From positions 1 through 64,000 of the forward strand of contig NZ_UFQQ01000020.1 in assembly GCF_900218015.1 (NCBI RefSeq): a DNA stretch of 64,000 nt, read 5' to 3'. The notes below the pieces were generated by a model. It was not told the origin of the DNA. It saw only the letters and a program-made list of their open reading frames with translations, and ran no database searches. Shown in pieces: positions 17,570 through 26,970 of this stretch (position 1 is the first letter of the stretch; each line of letters starts with the position of its first letter). The translations under genes and the position numbers were made by a program. The DNA is from Rhodopseudomonas pentothenatexigens. Lineage in GTDB: Bacteria > Pseudomonadota > Alphaproteobacteria > Rhizobiales > Xanthobacteraceae.

Positions 17570-18790
17570 CTATCGCTGAACGGCGAGAGGCACCACGTTG
17601 TGCAACGTTTCGACGCCGCTTTCAAGGAAGCGTCGGACGCCGCGCGCGGCCTGGCGGATGCGCTGCTCGTTTTCCACCATCGCGATGCGGACGAAGCCCT
17701 CGCCGTGCTCGCCGAAGCCGACGCCGGGTGACACCACGACGCCGCACTTCTCCACCATCAGGGTGGCGAACTGCATGGAGCCGATCTCGCGGAAGGCGGG
17801 CGGCAGCGGCGCCCAGGCGAACATCGAGGCGGACGGCGGCGGGATCTCCCAGCCGGCGCGGCCGAAGCTCTCGACCAGGGTGTCGCGGCGCTTCCTGTAG
17901 GTCTCGCGCATTTCCTTGATGCAGTCGTCGGGCCCGTTGAGGGCCGCGGTGGCGGCGACCTGGACCGGGGTAAATGCGCCGTAGTCGAGATACGACTTCA
18001 CCCGCGCCAGCGCCGCGATGATCCGCTCGTTGCCGACCGCAAAGCCCATCCGCCAGCCGGCCATCGAGAACGTCTTCGACATCGAGGTGAACTCGACGGT
18101 GACGTCCATCGCGCCCGGCACCTGCAGCACCGACGGCGGCGGATTGGCGTCGTCGAAATAGACTTCCGCATAGGCCAGATCCGACAGGATCATGATCTCG
18201 TGCTTCTTCGCGAACGCCACCAGATCCTTGTAGAAATCGAGGCTGGCCACATAGGCGGTCGGGTTCGACGGATAGCAGGCGATCAGCGCGATCGGCTTGG
18301 GGATCGAATGGATGATCGAGCGCTCGGCCGCGGCGAAGAAGTCGGGGGTCGGCTCGGCCGGCACCGAGCGGATCACGCCGCCCGCCATCAGGAAGCCGAA
18401 GGCGTGGATCGGGTAGCTCGGGTTCGGGCACAATACGACGTCGCCGGGTGCGGTGATCGCCTGGGCGACGTTGGCGAAGCCTTCCTTGGAGCCGAGGGTC
18501 GCCACCACCTGGGTGTCGGGGTTCAGCTTCACGCCGAAGCGGCGGTCGTAATAGGCGGCCTGGGCCTTGCGCAGGCCGGTGATACCGCGGGAGGCGGAGT
18601 AGCGGTCGGTGCGCGGCTTGCCGAGGGTGTCCTTCAGCTTGTCCAGGACGTGCTGCGGCGCCGGCAGGTCCGGATTGCCCATCCCGAGATCGATGATGTC
18701 GGCGCCGGCATTGCGCGCGGCGGCCTTGGCCCGGTTGACCTGCTCGAACACATAGGGCGGCAGGCGGCGGATGCGGTAGAATTCTTCCAT
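17570..18790 (-). CDS. PLP-dependent aminotransferase (AlaC/LL-DAP aminotransferase-like)
   Basis: A 406-residue fold-type I class I/II aminotransferase. It begins MEEFYRIRRLPPYVFEQVN, typical of the AlaC-like group. The PLP lysine is in the motif SMSKTFSMAGWRMGF; the substrate-binding N is in YPSNPTAY and the C-terminal Arg in EGFVRIAMVENE. This group makes alanine from pyruvate and glutamate, and is often annotated as LL-diaminopimelate aminotransferase; which activity holds here cannot be told. Position just ahead of hom suggests a role in amino acid synthesis. Confidence 0.88.
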   Translation of the reverse strand: MEEFYRIRRLPPYVFEQVNRAKAAARNAGADIIDLGMGNPDLPAPQHVLDKLKDTLGKPRTDRYSASRGITGLRKAQAAYYDRRFGVKLNPDTQVVATLGSKEGFANVAQAITAPGDVVLCPNPSYPIHAFGFLMAGGVIRSVPAEPTPDFFAAAERSIIHSIPKPIALIACYPSNPTAYVASLDFYKDLVAFAKKHEIMILSDLAYAEVYFDDANPPPSVLQVPGAMDVTVEFTSMSKTFSMAGWRMGFAVGNERIIAALARVKSYLDYGAFTPVQVAATAALNGPDDCIKEMRETYRKRRDTLVESFGRAGWEIPPPSASMFAWAPLPPAFREIGSMQFATLMVEKCGVVVSPGVGFGEHGEGFVRIAMVENEQRIRQAARGVRRFLESGVETLHNVVPLAVQR

Positions 18791-18974
18791 GGTCCTCGAC
18801 TCCGGGTAACGGTGGGATCGTTACCGCGTTCTTGATCGGAGGGGAATCCGATAAACGTGCAGCAACGCCCTGATTCGATCGAATTTGCGGCTGTTGGCGG
18901 CAGGGCTGAAATGCAGCCCGCTCGCGATCGTCACCTGCCCCGGCGGCGGGTCGTCGATGGCGGCGTCGGTCCGG

Positions 18975-19316
18975 CTATTTCGACGCCGCCGTTCTGGCGG
19001 CCGCGGTAGCGGCCGGCGGCGTGGCGCTGGCATTGGCGTTCGCCTGCCGTTCGCGGGCCGCGATCAATTCCTGTTCGATCTTGTTGCGCTCGGACGGCGC
19101 CAGAACCGCCTCCTCGCGATCAGCAGGCAGGTCGTTGACGGCCGGAAACGCGTCGGCGCCCTTGGTCTTGGCCGGCGGATCGCTGCTTCCGAGCAGGGGC
19201 ATGTCGGAGAGCGAGACCGAGCAGCCGCCGAGCGCGCAGCCGGCCGCGACCAGCGCGGCGACCAACGTGCCCCGCATGCCGCGTCCCATCCGCCCACCAG
19301 CGTCCGCCACTCGCAT
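18975..19316 (-). CDS. Putative lipoprotein (113 aa)
   Basis: The product has an N-terminal hydrophobic stretch MRGTLVAALVAAGCALGGC with a lipobox-like ALGGC, so the mature protein would be lipid-anchored at Cys. The remainder is short, with a charged helix (NKIEQELIAARERQANA) and an Ala/Thr-rich tail. The start at 19316 has a purine-rich site upstream; in-frame ATGs at 19382 and 19277 are alternatives. Unknown function. It lies between the aminotransferase and phaC and is divergent from phaC. Confidence 0.65.
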   Translation of the reverse strand: MRVADAGGRMGRGMRGTLVAALVAAGCALGGCSVSLSDMPLLGSSDPPAKTKGADAFPAVNDLPADREEAVLAPSERNKIEQELIAARERQANANASATPPAATAAARTAASK

Positions 19317-19604
19317 CACAACCAATTCGCCTTCACGCCGCTCTGCCGTCTCGATCGTCGCCGCTCGCAACAATCGTCGCACTCCGGGATTAAGCCTTAG
19401 CTCATCGCCTGCGACCCGGCCAGCGCCGAGCGGCGACCATACCCGACCGAACCGCCTCAGTGGGATGCCAATGTGGCCAAATCAAGCGCAATTTGTCGCA
19501 CTGCAGCACATCGAAATCAGCGGCGTTTACCGAACTATGACATCATCCCGGGGCGCGACGACAAATCTCAGCGGATTTTCTGCACCGGATTGTAGTGTTA
19601 ATTC

Positions 19605-21410
19605 ATGACCGACATGCTCGCAGAACCCAAGGCGACCCCGAAGTTCGATCCCGACGCGTTCGCCCGCAATCTGGCGCAGGCGATGGAGACCGGCAGCCAG
19701 GCGCTGGCGACGATGATGAAGTCGCAGAACGGTGCCGTGCCACCGGACGGACATCCGCCGGCCGGTCTGACCGAGATGGTGAAGAGCTTTTCCACCGTCG
19801 CCAATTACTGGCTGTCCGACCAGGCACGTGCCAACGAGCTGCAACAGCGGCTCGGCAAATCCTACCTTGAGCTCTGGGGCGCGGCCTCCAAGCGCCTCGC
19901 CGGCGAACAGACGGAGCCCGCGATCGCCCCCTCGCCGCGCGACAAGCGGTTCGCCTCGCCGGAATGGAAGACCAACGCGTTCTACGACTTCCTGATGCAG
20001 GCCTATCTGCTGACCACGCAGTGGGCGGACGAACTGGTGAAGAACGCGGAGATCGATCCGCACACCAAACGCAAGGCGGCGTTCTACATCCAGCAGCTCA
20101 CCACCGCGCTGGCGCCGTCCAACTTCGTGATGACCAATCCGGAACTGACCCGCCACACCCTGGAATGCAGCGGCGACAATCTGGTGCGCGGCATGAAGAT
20201 GCTAGCCGACGACATCCAGTCCGGCCGCGGCCATCTCAAGATCCGGCAATCCGATCCGGCCGGCCTCGAGGTCGGCGTCAACATGGCGGTGACTCCGGGC
20301 AAGGTGATCTTCCAGAACGAGATCATGCAGCTGATCCAGTACGCGCCCGCCACCGAGACGGTGCAGCGCACGCCGCTGCTGATCGTGCCGCCGTGGATCA
20401 ACAAGTACTACATTCTCGACCTGAAGCCCGAGAAGTCGTTCATTAAATGGTGCGTCGACCAGGGCCTCACGGTGTTCGTGATCTCCTGGGTCAACCCGGA
20501 CAAGAGCCTCGCCGACAAGGATTTCGCCGACTACATGAAGCTCGGCCCGCTGACCGCGATGGACGTGGTCGAGAAGGTCACCGGCGAGATGAAGGTGCAT
20601 ACGCTGGGTTACTGCGTCGGCGGCACCCTGCTCGCCTCGACGCTGGCCTGGCTCGCCGAACGCCGCCGGGTGCGGGTCACCTCGGCGACCTTCCTGACCA
20701 CGCAGGTCGATTTCACCCACGCCGGCGACCTGATGGTGTTCGTCGACGAGGAGCAGATTTCAGCGGTCGAGCGCGAGATGAAGGTCACCGGCGTGCTCGA
20801 AGGCGCCAAGATGGCGATGGCCTTCAACATGCTGCGGCCGAACGACCTGATCTGGTCCTACGTCGTCAACAACTACCTGAAGGGCCAGCCGCCGCAGGCG
20901 TTCGACCTGCTGCACTGGAATTCCGACGCCACAAGGATGCCGGCGGCGAACCACTCCTACTACCTGCGCAACTGCTATCTCGACAACAAGCTGTCGGCCG
21001 GCACCATGGTGCTCGACAACACCACGCTCGATCTCGCCAAGGTCAAGGTGCCGATCTACAACCTCGCCACCCGCGAAGACCACATCGCGCCGGCGGAGTC
21101 GGTGCTGTACGGCTCGCAGTTCTTCGGCGGCCCGGTGAAGTTCGTGCTGTCCGGCTCCGGCCACATCGCCGGCGTGATCAATCCGCCGGCGGCGAACAAG
21201 TACCAATTCTGGACCAACCCCGACATCTTCGCCGGCTCGGTCGCCAACTGGCTCAGCGGCGCCGAAGAGCACAAGGGCTCGTGGTGGCCGGACTGGCGCG
21301 GCTGGATCGGCGCGTTCGACGACGAGCAGGTCCCCGCCCGCGCCATCGGCAACGACGTCTACCCGCCGCTCGAAGACGCGCCGGGCAGCTACGTCAAAGT
21401 CCGCTCCTGA
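19605..21410 (+). CDS. phaC: Class I poly(3-hydroxyalkanoate) synthase
   Basis: A 601-residue PHA synthase. The N-terminal PhaC_N domain is followed by the alpha/beta-hydrolase core with the modified lipase box GYCVGGT, catalytic Cys337; the catalytic Asp is in TREDHIAP and the His in SGSGHIAGVINPP. The length of about 600 fits class I. It polymerises 3-hydroxyacyl-CoA into storage granules and acts on the granule surface. No phaA, phaB, phaP or phaR gene is nearby. Closest convergent neighbour is the amidase gene, 41 bp after the stop. Confidence 0.96.
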   Translation: MTDMLAEPKATPKFDPDAFARNLAQAMETGSQALATMMKSQNGAVPPDGHPPAGLTEMVKSFSTVANYWLSDQARANELQQRLGKSYLELWGAASKRLAGEQTEPAIAPSPRDKRFASPEWKTNAFYDFLMQAYLLTTQWADELVKNAEIDPHTKRKAAFYIQQLTTALAPSNFVMTNPELTRHTLECSGDNLVRGMKMLADDIQSGRGHLKIRQSDPAGLEVGVNMAVTPGKVIFQNEIMQLIQYAPATETVQRTPLLIVPPWINKYYILDLKPEKSFIKWCVDQGLTVFVISWVNPDKSLADKDFADYMKLGPLTAMDVVEKVTGEMKVHTLGYCVGGTLLASTLAWLAERRRVRVTSATFLTTQVDFTHAGDLMVFVDEEQISAVEREMKVTGVLEGAKMAMAFNMLRPNDLIWSYVVNNYLKGQPPQAFDLLHWNSDATRMPAANHSYYLRNCYLDNKLSAGTMVLDNTTLDLAKVKVPIYNLATREDHIAPAESVLYGSQFFGGPVKFVLSGSGHIAGVINPPAANKYQFWTNPDIFAGSVANWLSGAEEHKGSWWPDWRGWIGAFDDEQVPARAIGNDVYPPLEDAPGSYVKVRS

Positions 21411-21411
21411 C

Positions 21412-21445
21412 CTCCGCGCGGCGGCTCGACCGCGGCCGCGCGGAG
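21412..21445. terminator. Hairpin between convergent phaC and amidase genes
   Basis: A perfect 11-bp stem CTCCGCGCGGC (21412-21422) with GCCGCGCGGAG (21435-21445). It fills the 40-bp gap between two convergent genes and could serve both, although no T-run follows. Confidence 0.6.
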
Positions 21446-21450
21446 CGGCG

Positions 21451-22728
21451 TCAGTTCGTCAGTTGCGCTTCGACCACCCGCGCGGTGCGCAGCAGCCTGG
21501 CGTCCTCGCCAAAGCCGCCGATCACCTGCAGGCCGAGCGGCAGGCCACGTGCCGACCGGGCGATCGGCATCGTCAGCGCCGGCACGCCGAGCATGGTCCA
21601 TAGAGCGCAGAAGCTGGCGTCACCGGTATAGGTCAGGCCTTCCGGAGCCTCTCCCGGCGCGGGCGCCGTCAGGATGCCGTCGAGACCGCTCAGATGGCGC
21701 GGAAGCTCCTGCTGCAGGGATTCCTGCAACTGACGGGACCAGATGTAGCGCGGCGCGCTGATCGCATTGCCGGCGGCCACCAGCTCCTTGAGCTGCGGGC
21801 TGGTCAGCTCGGGGTATTGCGTGACCAGCGCATCGAAGATCGCGGCCGCCTCTGCCGCCAGGATGATTTCGGCGGCTTCGAAGCCCTGCCAATAGCGATC
21901 GGGAAGCGCCAGCGGCTCGACGCTGGCGCCGGCGCGCCGAAGCTTTTCCAGCGCCGTCTCGAACGCCTGGTTCTGCTCGGCGCTGACCCGATCCCAGATC
22001 GGCGGGCGCACCACGCCGAGGCGGAGCGACGAGGCGGCCGGAAGGACGTCACCCTCGACCGCCTGCGCCGCCGCCGCAGCATCGGCCCCGTCCGCCAGCA
22101 GCCCGAACGCGAACGCCGCGTCCTCGACCGACCGGGTCAGGAAGCCCACGTGGTCGAGCGACTGCGCCAGCGGGTGGACGCCATCGCGCACGATCGCGCC
22201 GAAGCTCGGCTTGAATCCGACCACCCCGCAATAGGCGGCAGGGCGCACGATCGACCCGACCGTCTGGGTGCCGAGCGCCATCGGCACGATGCCGGCCGCC
22301 ACAGCAGCCGCCGACCCGCTCGACGAGCCGCCGGGCGTGTGCTGCGGGTTGTGGGGATTCACCGTCGGCCCGGGGCTGCGCCAGGCGAACTCGGTGCTCA
22401 CCGTCTTGCCGAACACGATGCCGCCGAGCTGCTTGATGCGGGTGACGATCGGCGCGTCGTGATCCGGAACGTGACCTGCGTAGACCCGCGATCCGTTGGT
22501 GGTCGGGATGCCGGCGGTGGCGATGATGTCCTTGACGCCGATCGGGATGCCGGCCAGCGGCCCCTCGCCGCCCGCGAGCCGATCGGCCGGCAGACGATGA
22601 CAGAACGCCTTCAGCCACGGCTCGACCTCGTCGGCGCGCTGGATGCAGGTGGCGAGATAGTCGGCAGGGCTGAGCGTTCCTTCACGAAACGCGCGATGGA
22701 CCGCAAGCAGTCCCAACGGATACGACAT
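21451..22728 (-). CDS. Amidase (amidase-signature family)
   Basis: A 425-residue amidase-signature hydrolase. The Ser-cisSer-Lys triad is visible: Lys66 in GIPIGVKDI, the cis-Ser in TPGGSSSGSAAA (about 135) and the nucleophile in GTQTVGSIVRPAA (about 159). It hydrolyses an amide or ester bond; the substrate is not predictable. It is the last gene of a run with an ABC importer (22798-25498) on the same strand, 69 bp after the binding protein gene, so it probably acts on the imported compound. The start at MSYPLGLL is preferred to one 7 codons upstream. Confidence 0.88.
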   Translation of the reverse strand: MSYPLGLLAVHRAFREGTLSPADYLATCIQRADEVEPWLKAFCHRLPADRLAGGEGPLAGIPIGVKDIIATAGIPTTNGSRVYAGHVPDHDAPIVTRIKQLGGIVFGKTVSTEFAWRSPGPTVNPHNPQHTPGGSSSGSAAAVAAGIVPMALGTQTVGSIVRPAAYCGVVGFKPSFGAIVRDGVHPLAQSLDHVGFLTRSVEDAAFAFGLLADGADAAAAAQAVEGDVLPAASSLRLGVVRPPIWDRVSAEQNQAFETALEKLRRAGASVEPLALPDRYWQGFEAAEIILAAEAAAIFDALVTQYPELTSPQLKELVAAGNAISAPRYIWSRQLQESLQQELPRHLSGLDGILTAPAPGEAPEGLTYTGDASFCALWTMLGVPALTMPIARSARGLPLGLQVIGGFGEDARLLRTARVVEAQLTN

Positions 22729-22797
22729 GGTGGAGATGGTCCTCGGCACGGGAACAAGACGCCGGCGATCTCTCCGATCGCCGGCGTTTCGGCTTCG

Positions 22798-23775
22798 TTA
22801 CTTCAGCGCGAGCGCCGGCTTGACGTAGTCCTGGACGACGAAATCCTCGTACTTCGGCGCCTGCTTCAGATTGCCGAGCGCGATCTGGGTCTGCATCGCG
22901 GTCTCGAACGCCTGCTGGGTCGTCTGAACGCTGCTCGGATAGACGTTCTCCGCCATCATCCGCCGCACCGCCGCTTCGACGATCTTGGGATCGAGCGTCG
23001 GGAATTCCTTCTGGGCGATCGCGACCGTCTCGTCCGGATTGTTCTTCATGAACCGCAACGCCAATTCCATCGCATTGACGACCGCCTGCGCGTCCTTGGG
23101 ATCGACGTTCTTGCGTGCGGTGATCGACGAGAACGCATACGGGCCGTAGGCTTTCGGGAATCCGATCACCACCTTCATGCCCTTGGCCACCACCTGGTCG
23201 AGGCCCGGCTCGTAAAGCACCGCCAGCTTGGCCTGACCGCCGAGGAACGGGCCCGGTTCGGAGCCGATCTGCACCTGCAGCAGGTCGACGTCGGAGTCCG
23301 GCTTCATGCCGTTATCCTTCAAGAGCTTCATGAACAGCGAGGTGCTGGTGGTCGGCATCAGGCCGGCGACGACCTTCTGTCCTTTCAGATCCTGCAGCGT
23401 GTCGTACTTGAAGTCCGGTGTCGCCGCGACCCACACCGCGGCTCCGTTCACGACGTTGCAGATGATGGCGACGTCGGCGCCCTTCGAATTGGCGATCGCG
23501 GTCCACTCCGGGCCGTGGATCGAGAACGCCGCACTGCCTGATAGCACGGCGGACAGCGCCGTGGTCGGCGAGCCGGCGGTTTCCTTGTCGACGTCGAGGC
23601 CCTGCTGCTTGAAGAAGCCCTTATCCAGCGCGACGTAGAACGGCAGGTAGAGCATGGATTGAAAGGCCTGCGAGATCTTGACCTGCTTGGCCATCGCGGC
23701 GGTTGGCACCGCCGTCGAGATCACGAGTGACGCCACGACTGTGGCTGCACCGACGAGTCTTCCGATCGAACGCAT
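22798..23775 (-). CDS. ABC transporter substrate-binding protein (NMT1/SsuA-like)
   Basis: A 325-residue periplasmic binding protein. It starts MRSIGRLVGAATVVASLV with signal peptide to about AMA-KQ, followed by the NMT1/THI5-like fold (QSMLYLPFYVALDKGFFKQQGLDVD...TTALSAVLSGSAAF). This family binds taurine, alkanesulfonates, pyrimidine precursors, nitrate-like and other small solutes. Together with the permease and ATPase it forms a complete importer. Confidence 0.88.
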   Translation of the reverse strand: MRSIGRLVGAATVVASLVISTAVPTAAMAKQVKISQAFQSMLYLPFYVALDKGFFKQQGLDVDKETAGSPTTALSAVLSGSAAFSIHGPEWTAIANSKGADVAIICNVVNGAAVWVAATPDFKYDTLQDLKGQKVVAGLMPTTSTSLFMKLLKDNGMKPDSDVDLLQVQIGSEPGPFLGGQAKLAVLYEPGLDQVVAKGMKVVIGFPKAYGPYAFSSITARKNVDPKDAQAVVNAMELALRFMKNNPDETVAIAQKEFPTLDPKIVEAAVRRMMAENVYPSSVQTTQQAFETAMQTQIALGNLKQAPKYEDFVVQDYVKPALALK

Positions 23776-23831
23776 GAGGTTTCGGCTCCGAGGTTGAGTG
23801 AACAGGATGGTGGTAGTTGGTGCGGCCGGGT

Positions 23832-24710
23832 TTAGGCCTGGATCCGGACGTGTCCGGCGTCCTGCTTCCAAGGTAGCAGGTAGCGCTCCAGCGCATCGAT
23901 CCCGTGGTAGAGCACGAAGCCCATGAACATCAGGACGAACAGGCCGACCCAGACCGAGTTGAGGTCGTAGAGGCTCGATGCGTTGTAGACGAGATGGCCG
24001 AGGCCACGTTTGGACGAGATGAACTCTCCGACCACCGCGCCGACCAGCGCGAAGCCGATGTTGATCCGGAAGGTGGCGATGATCGCCGGCAGCGACGACG
24101 GAACCACCACGCTGTAGAAGATCTGGTGCTTGGAGCCGCCCATCGACAGCATCAGCGACTGCAGGTCCTTGTCGCTGTCCTTGGCGGCCTGATAGGCCGC
24201 GATCAGCGCCACCAGCGCCGTCATCGACACCACCAGCACGACCTTCGACAACAGCCCGGTGCCGAACCACAGCAGGATCACCGGAGCCAGCGCGATCTTC
24301 GGGACGCTGTTCAGCGCCACGATGAACGGCTCGACCATTCGTGCCACGAAGATCGAATACCACATCGCCAATCCGAGAACCGATCCGACGATCGTGCCGA
24401 CGACGAAGCCGATCAGCGCTTCGTAAAGAGTGTAGCCGCTGTCGACGAACAGCGAGCCGTCGAGCAGTTGGGCTTCGAACCGCAACCAGATCCCGCTCGG
24501 CTTGCCGACCAGGAATTCGGAAACCCAGCCCATCCGGACGCCGAACTCCCACAGCAGGAAGAACGCCACCACCGCCAGCGTCTGCAGCGCGGTGCGGCCG
24601 ACATGCGTATCGAGCGCAACGATCAGACGCTGCGTGGCGCTGACCTTTTCGAGAGCGGGTCGGACGGCGGAGCCGCCGGCGCGGGATGCGACTTCTGTGG
24701 CGCTGCTCAT
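23832..24710 (-). CDS. ABC transporter permease (SsuC/TauC-like)
   Basis: A 292-residue inner-membrane permease with about six membrane segments and the EAA loop (GGSKHQIFYSVVVPSSLPAI). The N-terminal 35 residues are cytoplasmic. Its start overlaps the stop of the ATPase gene by one base (TGATG), so it is translationally coupled to it. Pairs with the binding protein downstream. Confidence 0.9.
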   Translation of the reverse strand: MSSATEVASRAGGSAVRPALEKVSATQRLIVALDTHVGRTALQTLAVVAFFLLWEFGVRMGWVSEFLVGKPSGIWLRFEAQLLDGSLFVDSGYTLYEALIGFVVGTIVGSVLGLAMWYSIFVARMVEPFIVALNSVPKIALAPVILLWFGTGLLSKVVLVVSMTALVALIAAYQAAKDSDKDLQSLMLSMGGSKHQIFYSVVVPSSLPAIIATFRINIGFALVGAVVGEFISSKRGLGHLVYNASSLYDLNSVWVGLFVLMFMGFVLYHGIDALERYLLPWKQDAGHVRIQA

Positions 24711-25498
24711 CAGTTGGACTTCACTTTTCGGGTTTGAATGTCGAGCTCGCCGCAGAGCATGTGGAAATACTCCGAGAAGCGGTGATCGCTGCGCGCCTCG
24801 ACCGGTCCGGCGCGCTCGATGTCGATGTGATGAACGTTCTTGACCTTGGTCGGCCGTCCGCTCAACGCCACCACGCGCTTGGACAGCGCCACCGCCTCGT
24901 CGACGTCGTGGGTGATCAGGATGACGGTCTTGTGGAAGGTCTCGACCGCCTCCATCAGCACGCCTTCGAGATACAACCGCGTCTGATAGTCGAGCGCGGA
25001 GAACGGCTCGTCGAGCAGCAGGATGTCGGGGTCCATGATCAGCGTCCGGATCAACGCCACGCGCTGGCGCATGCCGCCCGACAGCGTCTTCGGATAGGCC
25101 TTCTCGAAGCCGGACAGGCCGAAGGTCGACAGATACTCCCGCGCGGTGTCGAGCGCTTCGGCATCGGCGACGCCGCGCACGCGCAGGCCGAGCAGCACGT
25201 TTTCCAGCACCGTCCGCCAGGGAAACAGCAGATCCTTCTGCATCATGTAGCCGATGCGGCCGCGCAGGCTGCTGACCGGCTCACCGCGATAGATCAGGCT
25301 GCCGCTGTCGGCGTTGAGCAATCCGGCGATCACGTTGAAGATCGTCGTCTTGCCGCACCCGCTCGGTCCGATGATGCTGACGAAGTCGCGCTCGTAGATG
25401 TCGAAGGACAGCCCGTCGAGAACCGGCACGGCGCCACCCTTTCCGGGAAACACCTTGCGGACGTCTCGAACGCTGAGTTGGATCTGCGGCTCTGCCAT
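24710..25498 (-). CDS. ABC transporter ATP-binding protein (SsuB/TauB-like)
   Basis: A 262-residue ATPase with Walker A GPSGCGKTT, Q-loop GYMMQKDLLFPW, signature LSGGMRQRVAL, Walker B ILLLDEPFSALD and the switch His in LITHDVDEA. The ATG at 25498 has AAGGAG at a normal distance. First gene of the importer-amidase operon, divergent from the GntR regulator across about 300 bp. Confidence 0.92.
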   Translation of the reverse strand: MAEPQIQLSVRDVRKVFPGKGGAVPVLDGLSFDIYERDFVSIIGPSGCGKTTIFNVIAGLLNADSGSLIYRGEPVSSLRGRIGYMMQKDLLFPWRTVLENVLLGLRVRGVADAEALDTAREYLSTFGLSGFEKAYPKTLSGGMRQRVALIRTLIMDPDILLLDEPFSALDYQTRLYLEGVLMEAVETFHKTVILITHDVDEAVALSKRVVALSGRPTKVKNVHHIDIERAGPVEARSDHRFSEYFHMLCGELDIQTRKVKSN

Positions 25499-25662
25499 GG
25501 ATTTGCTCCTTTGCGAATGCTTAGCAAAGGCCATGCCAGCGCTCCGACCAAAGTCGCAGAAGCGTCAATTTCCGTTGCGCCACAACGATTAGCGCGAGGT
25601 CACCCGCCGTCGCCTCGATCGCCGCCGCTGCGCGCCGGGGTCCGCCACCGGCTGTAATGCAT

Positions 25663-25677
25663 TGTGCATAATGCACA
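25663..25677. promoter_or_regulatory. Candidate GntR operator, perfect 15-bp palindrome
   Basis: TGTGCAT-A-ATGCACA is a perfect inverted repeat in the region between the ABC operon and the divergent GntR/FCD regulator gene. FCD-type regulators commonly bind short palindromes of this type (TNGTNNNACNA-like). Its position fits autoregulation and control of the transporter-amidase operon. The rest of 25499-25798 shows nothing else definite. Confidence 0.55.
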
Positions 25678-25798
25678 GCGATGCGGCAGCGATCCCGGAC
25701 CGATCTGTGATATTGCGGGATTTAACGGCGGCTGCGCGACAACCTGGATGAGCAGCCGGGCGGTCGCGACGAGCCGAAGGCAATCAGGGGAGTGAACG

Positions 25799-26497
25799 AT
25801 GCGGAGACGCGGACAGCCCACGACGGTCCGCCAGCATGTCCTGCTCGATCTGCGGACCAAGATTCTGCAGGGGCGCTACCCGGCCGGGACGCGGCTGCGC
25901 CAGGAGGAGATCGCGCGCCAGCTCGAGGTCAGCACCACGCCGGTGCGGGAAGCGTTTCGGGACTTGCTGTCCGAAGGGCTGATCTCGCTCGACGCGCGGC
26001 GCGGCGCCGTGGTGCGCGGGCTGACGCTGGACGACGTCCAGGAAATTTATCAGATGCGGATCCGGCTGGAGCCGCTGTTGGCCGCGCGCACCTTCGATCG
26101 CATCACCGAAGACGATCTGGCGCGGGCGGAGATCTGCTATCGCAAGATGTGCGGCAAGGTGTCGGCGCAGAGCTGGGCCGGCCTCAACGAGGAGTTTCAT
26201 GCCGCGCTGACCGGCAACACCACCAGCGGCCGGCTCGGCGGCGTCGTCTACAATCTGGCCCACGCGGCCTCGCCTTACGTGGTGCTGTCGCTGTTCGCCG
26301 ATCCCGACATCCGCGACATGAACAATCGCGATCATGCCGAACTGCTGGCGCTGTATCGAGGTCGCGATCGCGACGGCGTGGTGGCGACCACCGAACGCCA
26401 TCTGGCGCAGACGCTGCGGCTGATCGAACAGGAGGCGCAATTGAAGTCCGCGCCTGTGCCGACCGACGACGACGAAATTCTCTCCGCCGCCCGCTGA
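25799..26497 (+). CDS. GntR-family (FCD) transcriptional regulator
   Basis: A 232-residue regulator. The N-terminal winged helix carries LRQEEIARQLEVSTTPVREAFRDL, the GntR recognition region, and the C-terminal half is an all-helical FCD ligand domain with metal-site-like His residues (EEFHAAL, DHAELL, ERHL). Divergent from the ABC importer and amidase, so probably their local regulator responding to the imported compound. No better start is visible than ATG at 25799. Confidence 0.9.
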   Translation: MRRRGQPTTVRQHVLLDLRTKILQGRYPAGTRLRQEEIARQLEVSTTPVREAFRDLLSEGLISLDARRGAVVRGLTLDDVQEIYQMRIRLEPLLAARTFDRITEDDLARAEICYRKMCGKVSAQSWAGLNEEFHAALTGNTTSGRLGGVVYNLAHAASPYVVLSLFADPDIRDMNNRDHAELLALYRGRDRDGVVATTERHLAQTLRLIEQEAQLKSAPVPTDDDEILSAAR

Positions 26498-26534
26498 GGC
26501 CGACGCCGGCGCCGCTGGCCAACGTGCGGGCGCG

Positions 26535-26897
26535 CTACGTCCCCGACACCCAGGCCAGCAGCAGCGCGAAGCCGGCGAGCCCGACGGTGACGTGCGTGCC
26601 GAGCAGGACGTTCGCGCCGACCGGCGAGCGCCGCGCCAGCGCGGCGATGAAGCCGGAGAACGCCGACACCGCGAACAGACCGGCCGCGATCTTGCCGAAA
26701 GATACGCTATCCGTCGTCGCGGCTCCATCGGGCGTGCCGTGCAGCAGCATCACCAGGGTTTCGAGGCCGCCGAAGCCGAGCAGCAAATGCAGCGCCACCA
26801 GCCCCTGCTTCCGCTCGCCGCGCAGATAGAGCAGCCCGAGATACAGCCCCAACGCCGTCGCCGCGCTGAGGATCACCAGCACAGGAGCCACCGTCAT
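26535..26897 (-). CDS. Small integral membrane protein (120 aa)
   Basis: Read from the ATG at 26897 (preceded by GGAGGCGGA), the product has four hydrophobic segments: residues about 3-25, 35-55, 64-86 and 98-118. There is a basic loop RGERKQG after the first. No known domain is recognised. It is convergent with the GntR gene and separated from the radical SAM gene by a palindromic repeat. Confidence 0.7.
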   Translation of the reverse strand: MTVAPVLVILSAATALGLYLGLLYLRGERKQGLVALHLLLGFGGLETLVMLLHGTPDGAATTDSVSFGKIAAGLFAVSAFSGFIAALARRSPVGANVLLGTHVTVGLAGFALLLAWVSGT

Positions 26898-26970
26898 TCC
26901 GCCTCCGAACACTTCGTTGCGAGGCTGGATTTAAGCATGGAGGTCCCAGGTTGAGAACAGTTTCTCTGCC

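Noticed and set aside
21451-22749. Start of the amidase at 22749
   Set aside because: The extra seven residues (MPRTIST) have no supporting ribosome site and family members begin close to MSYPLGLL.
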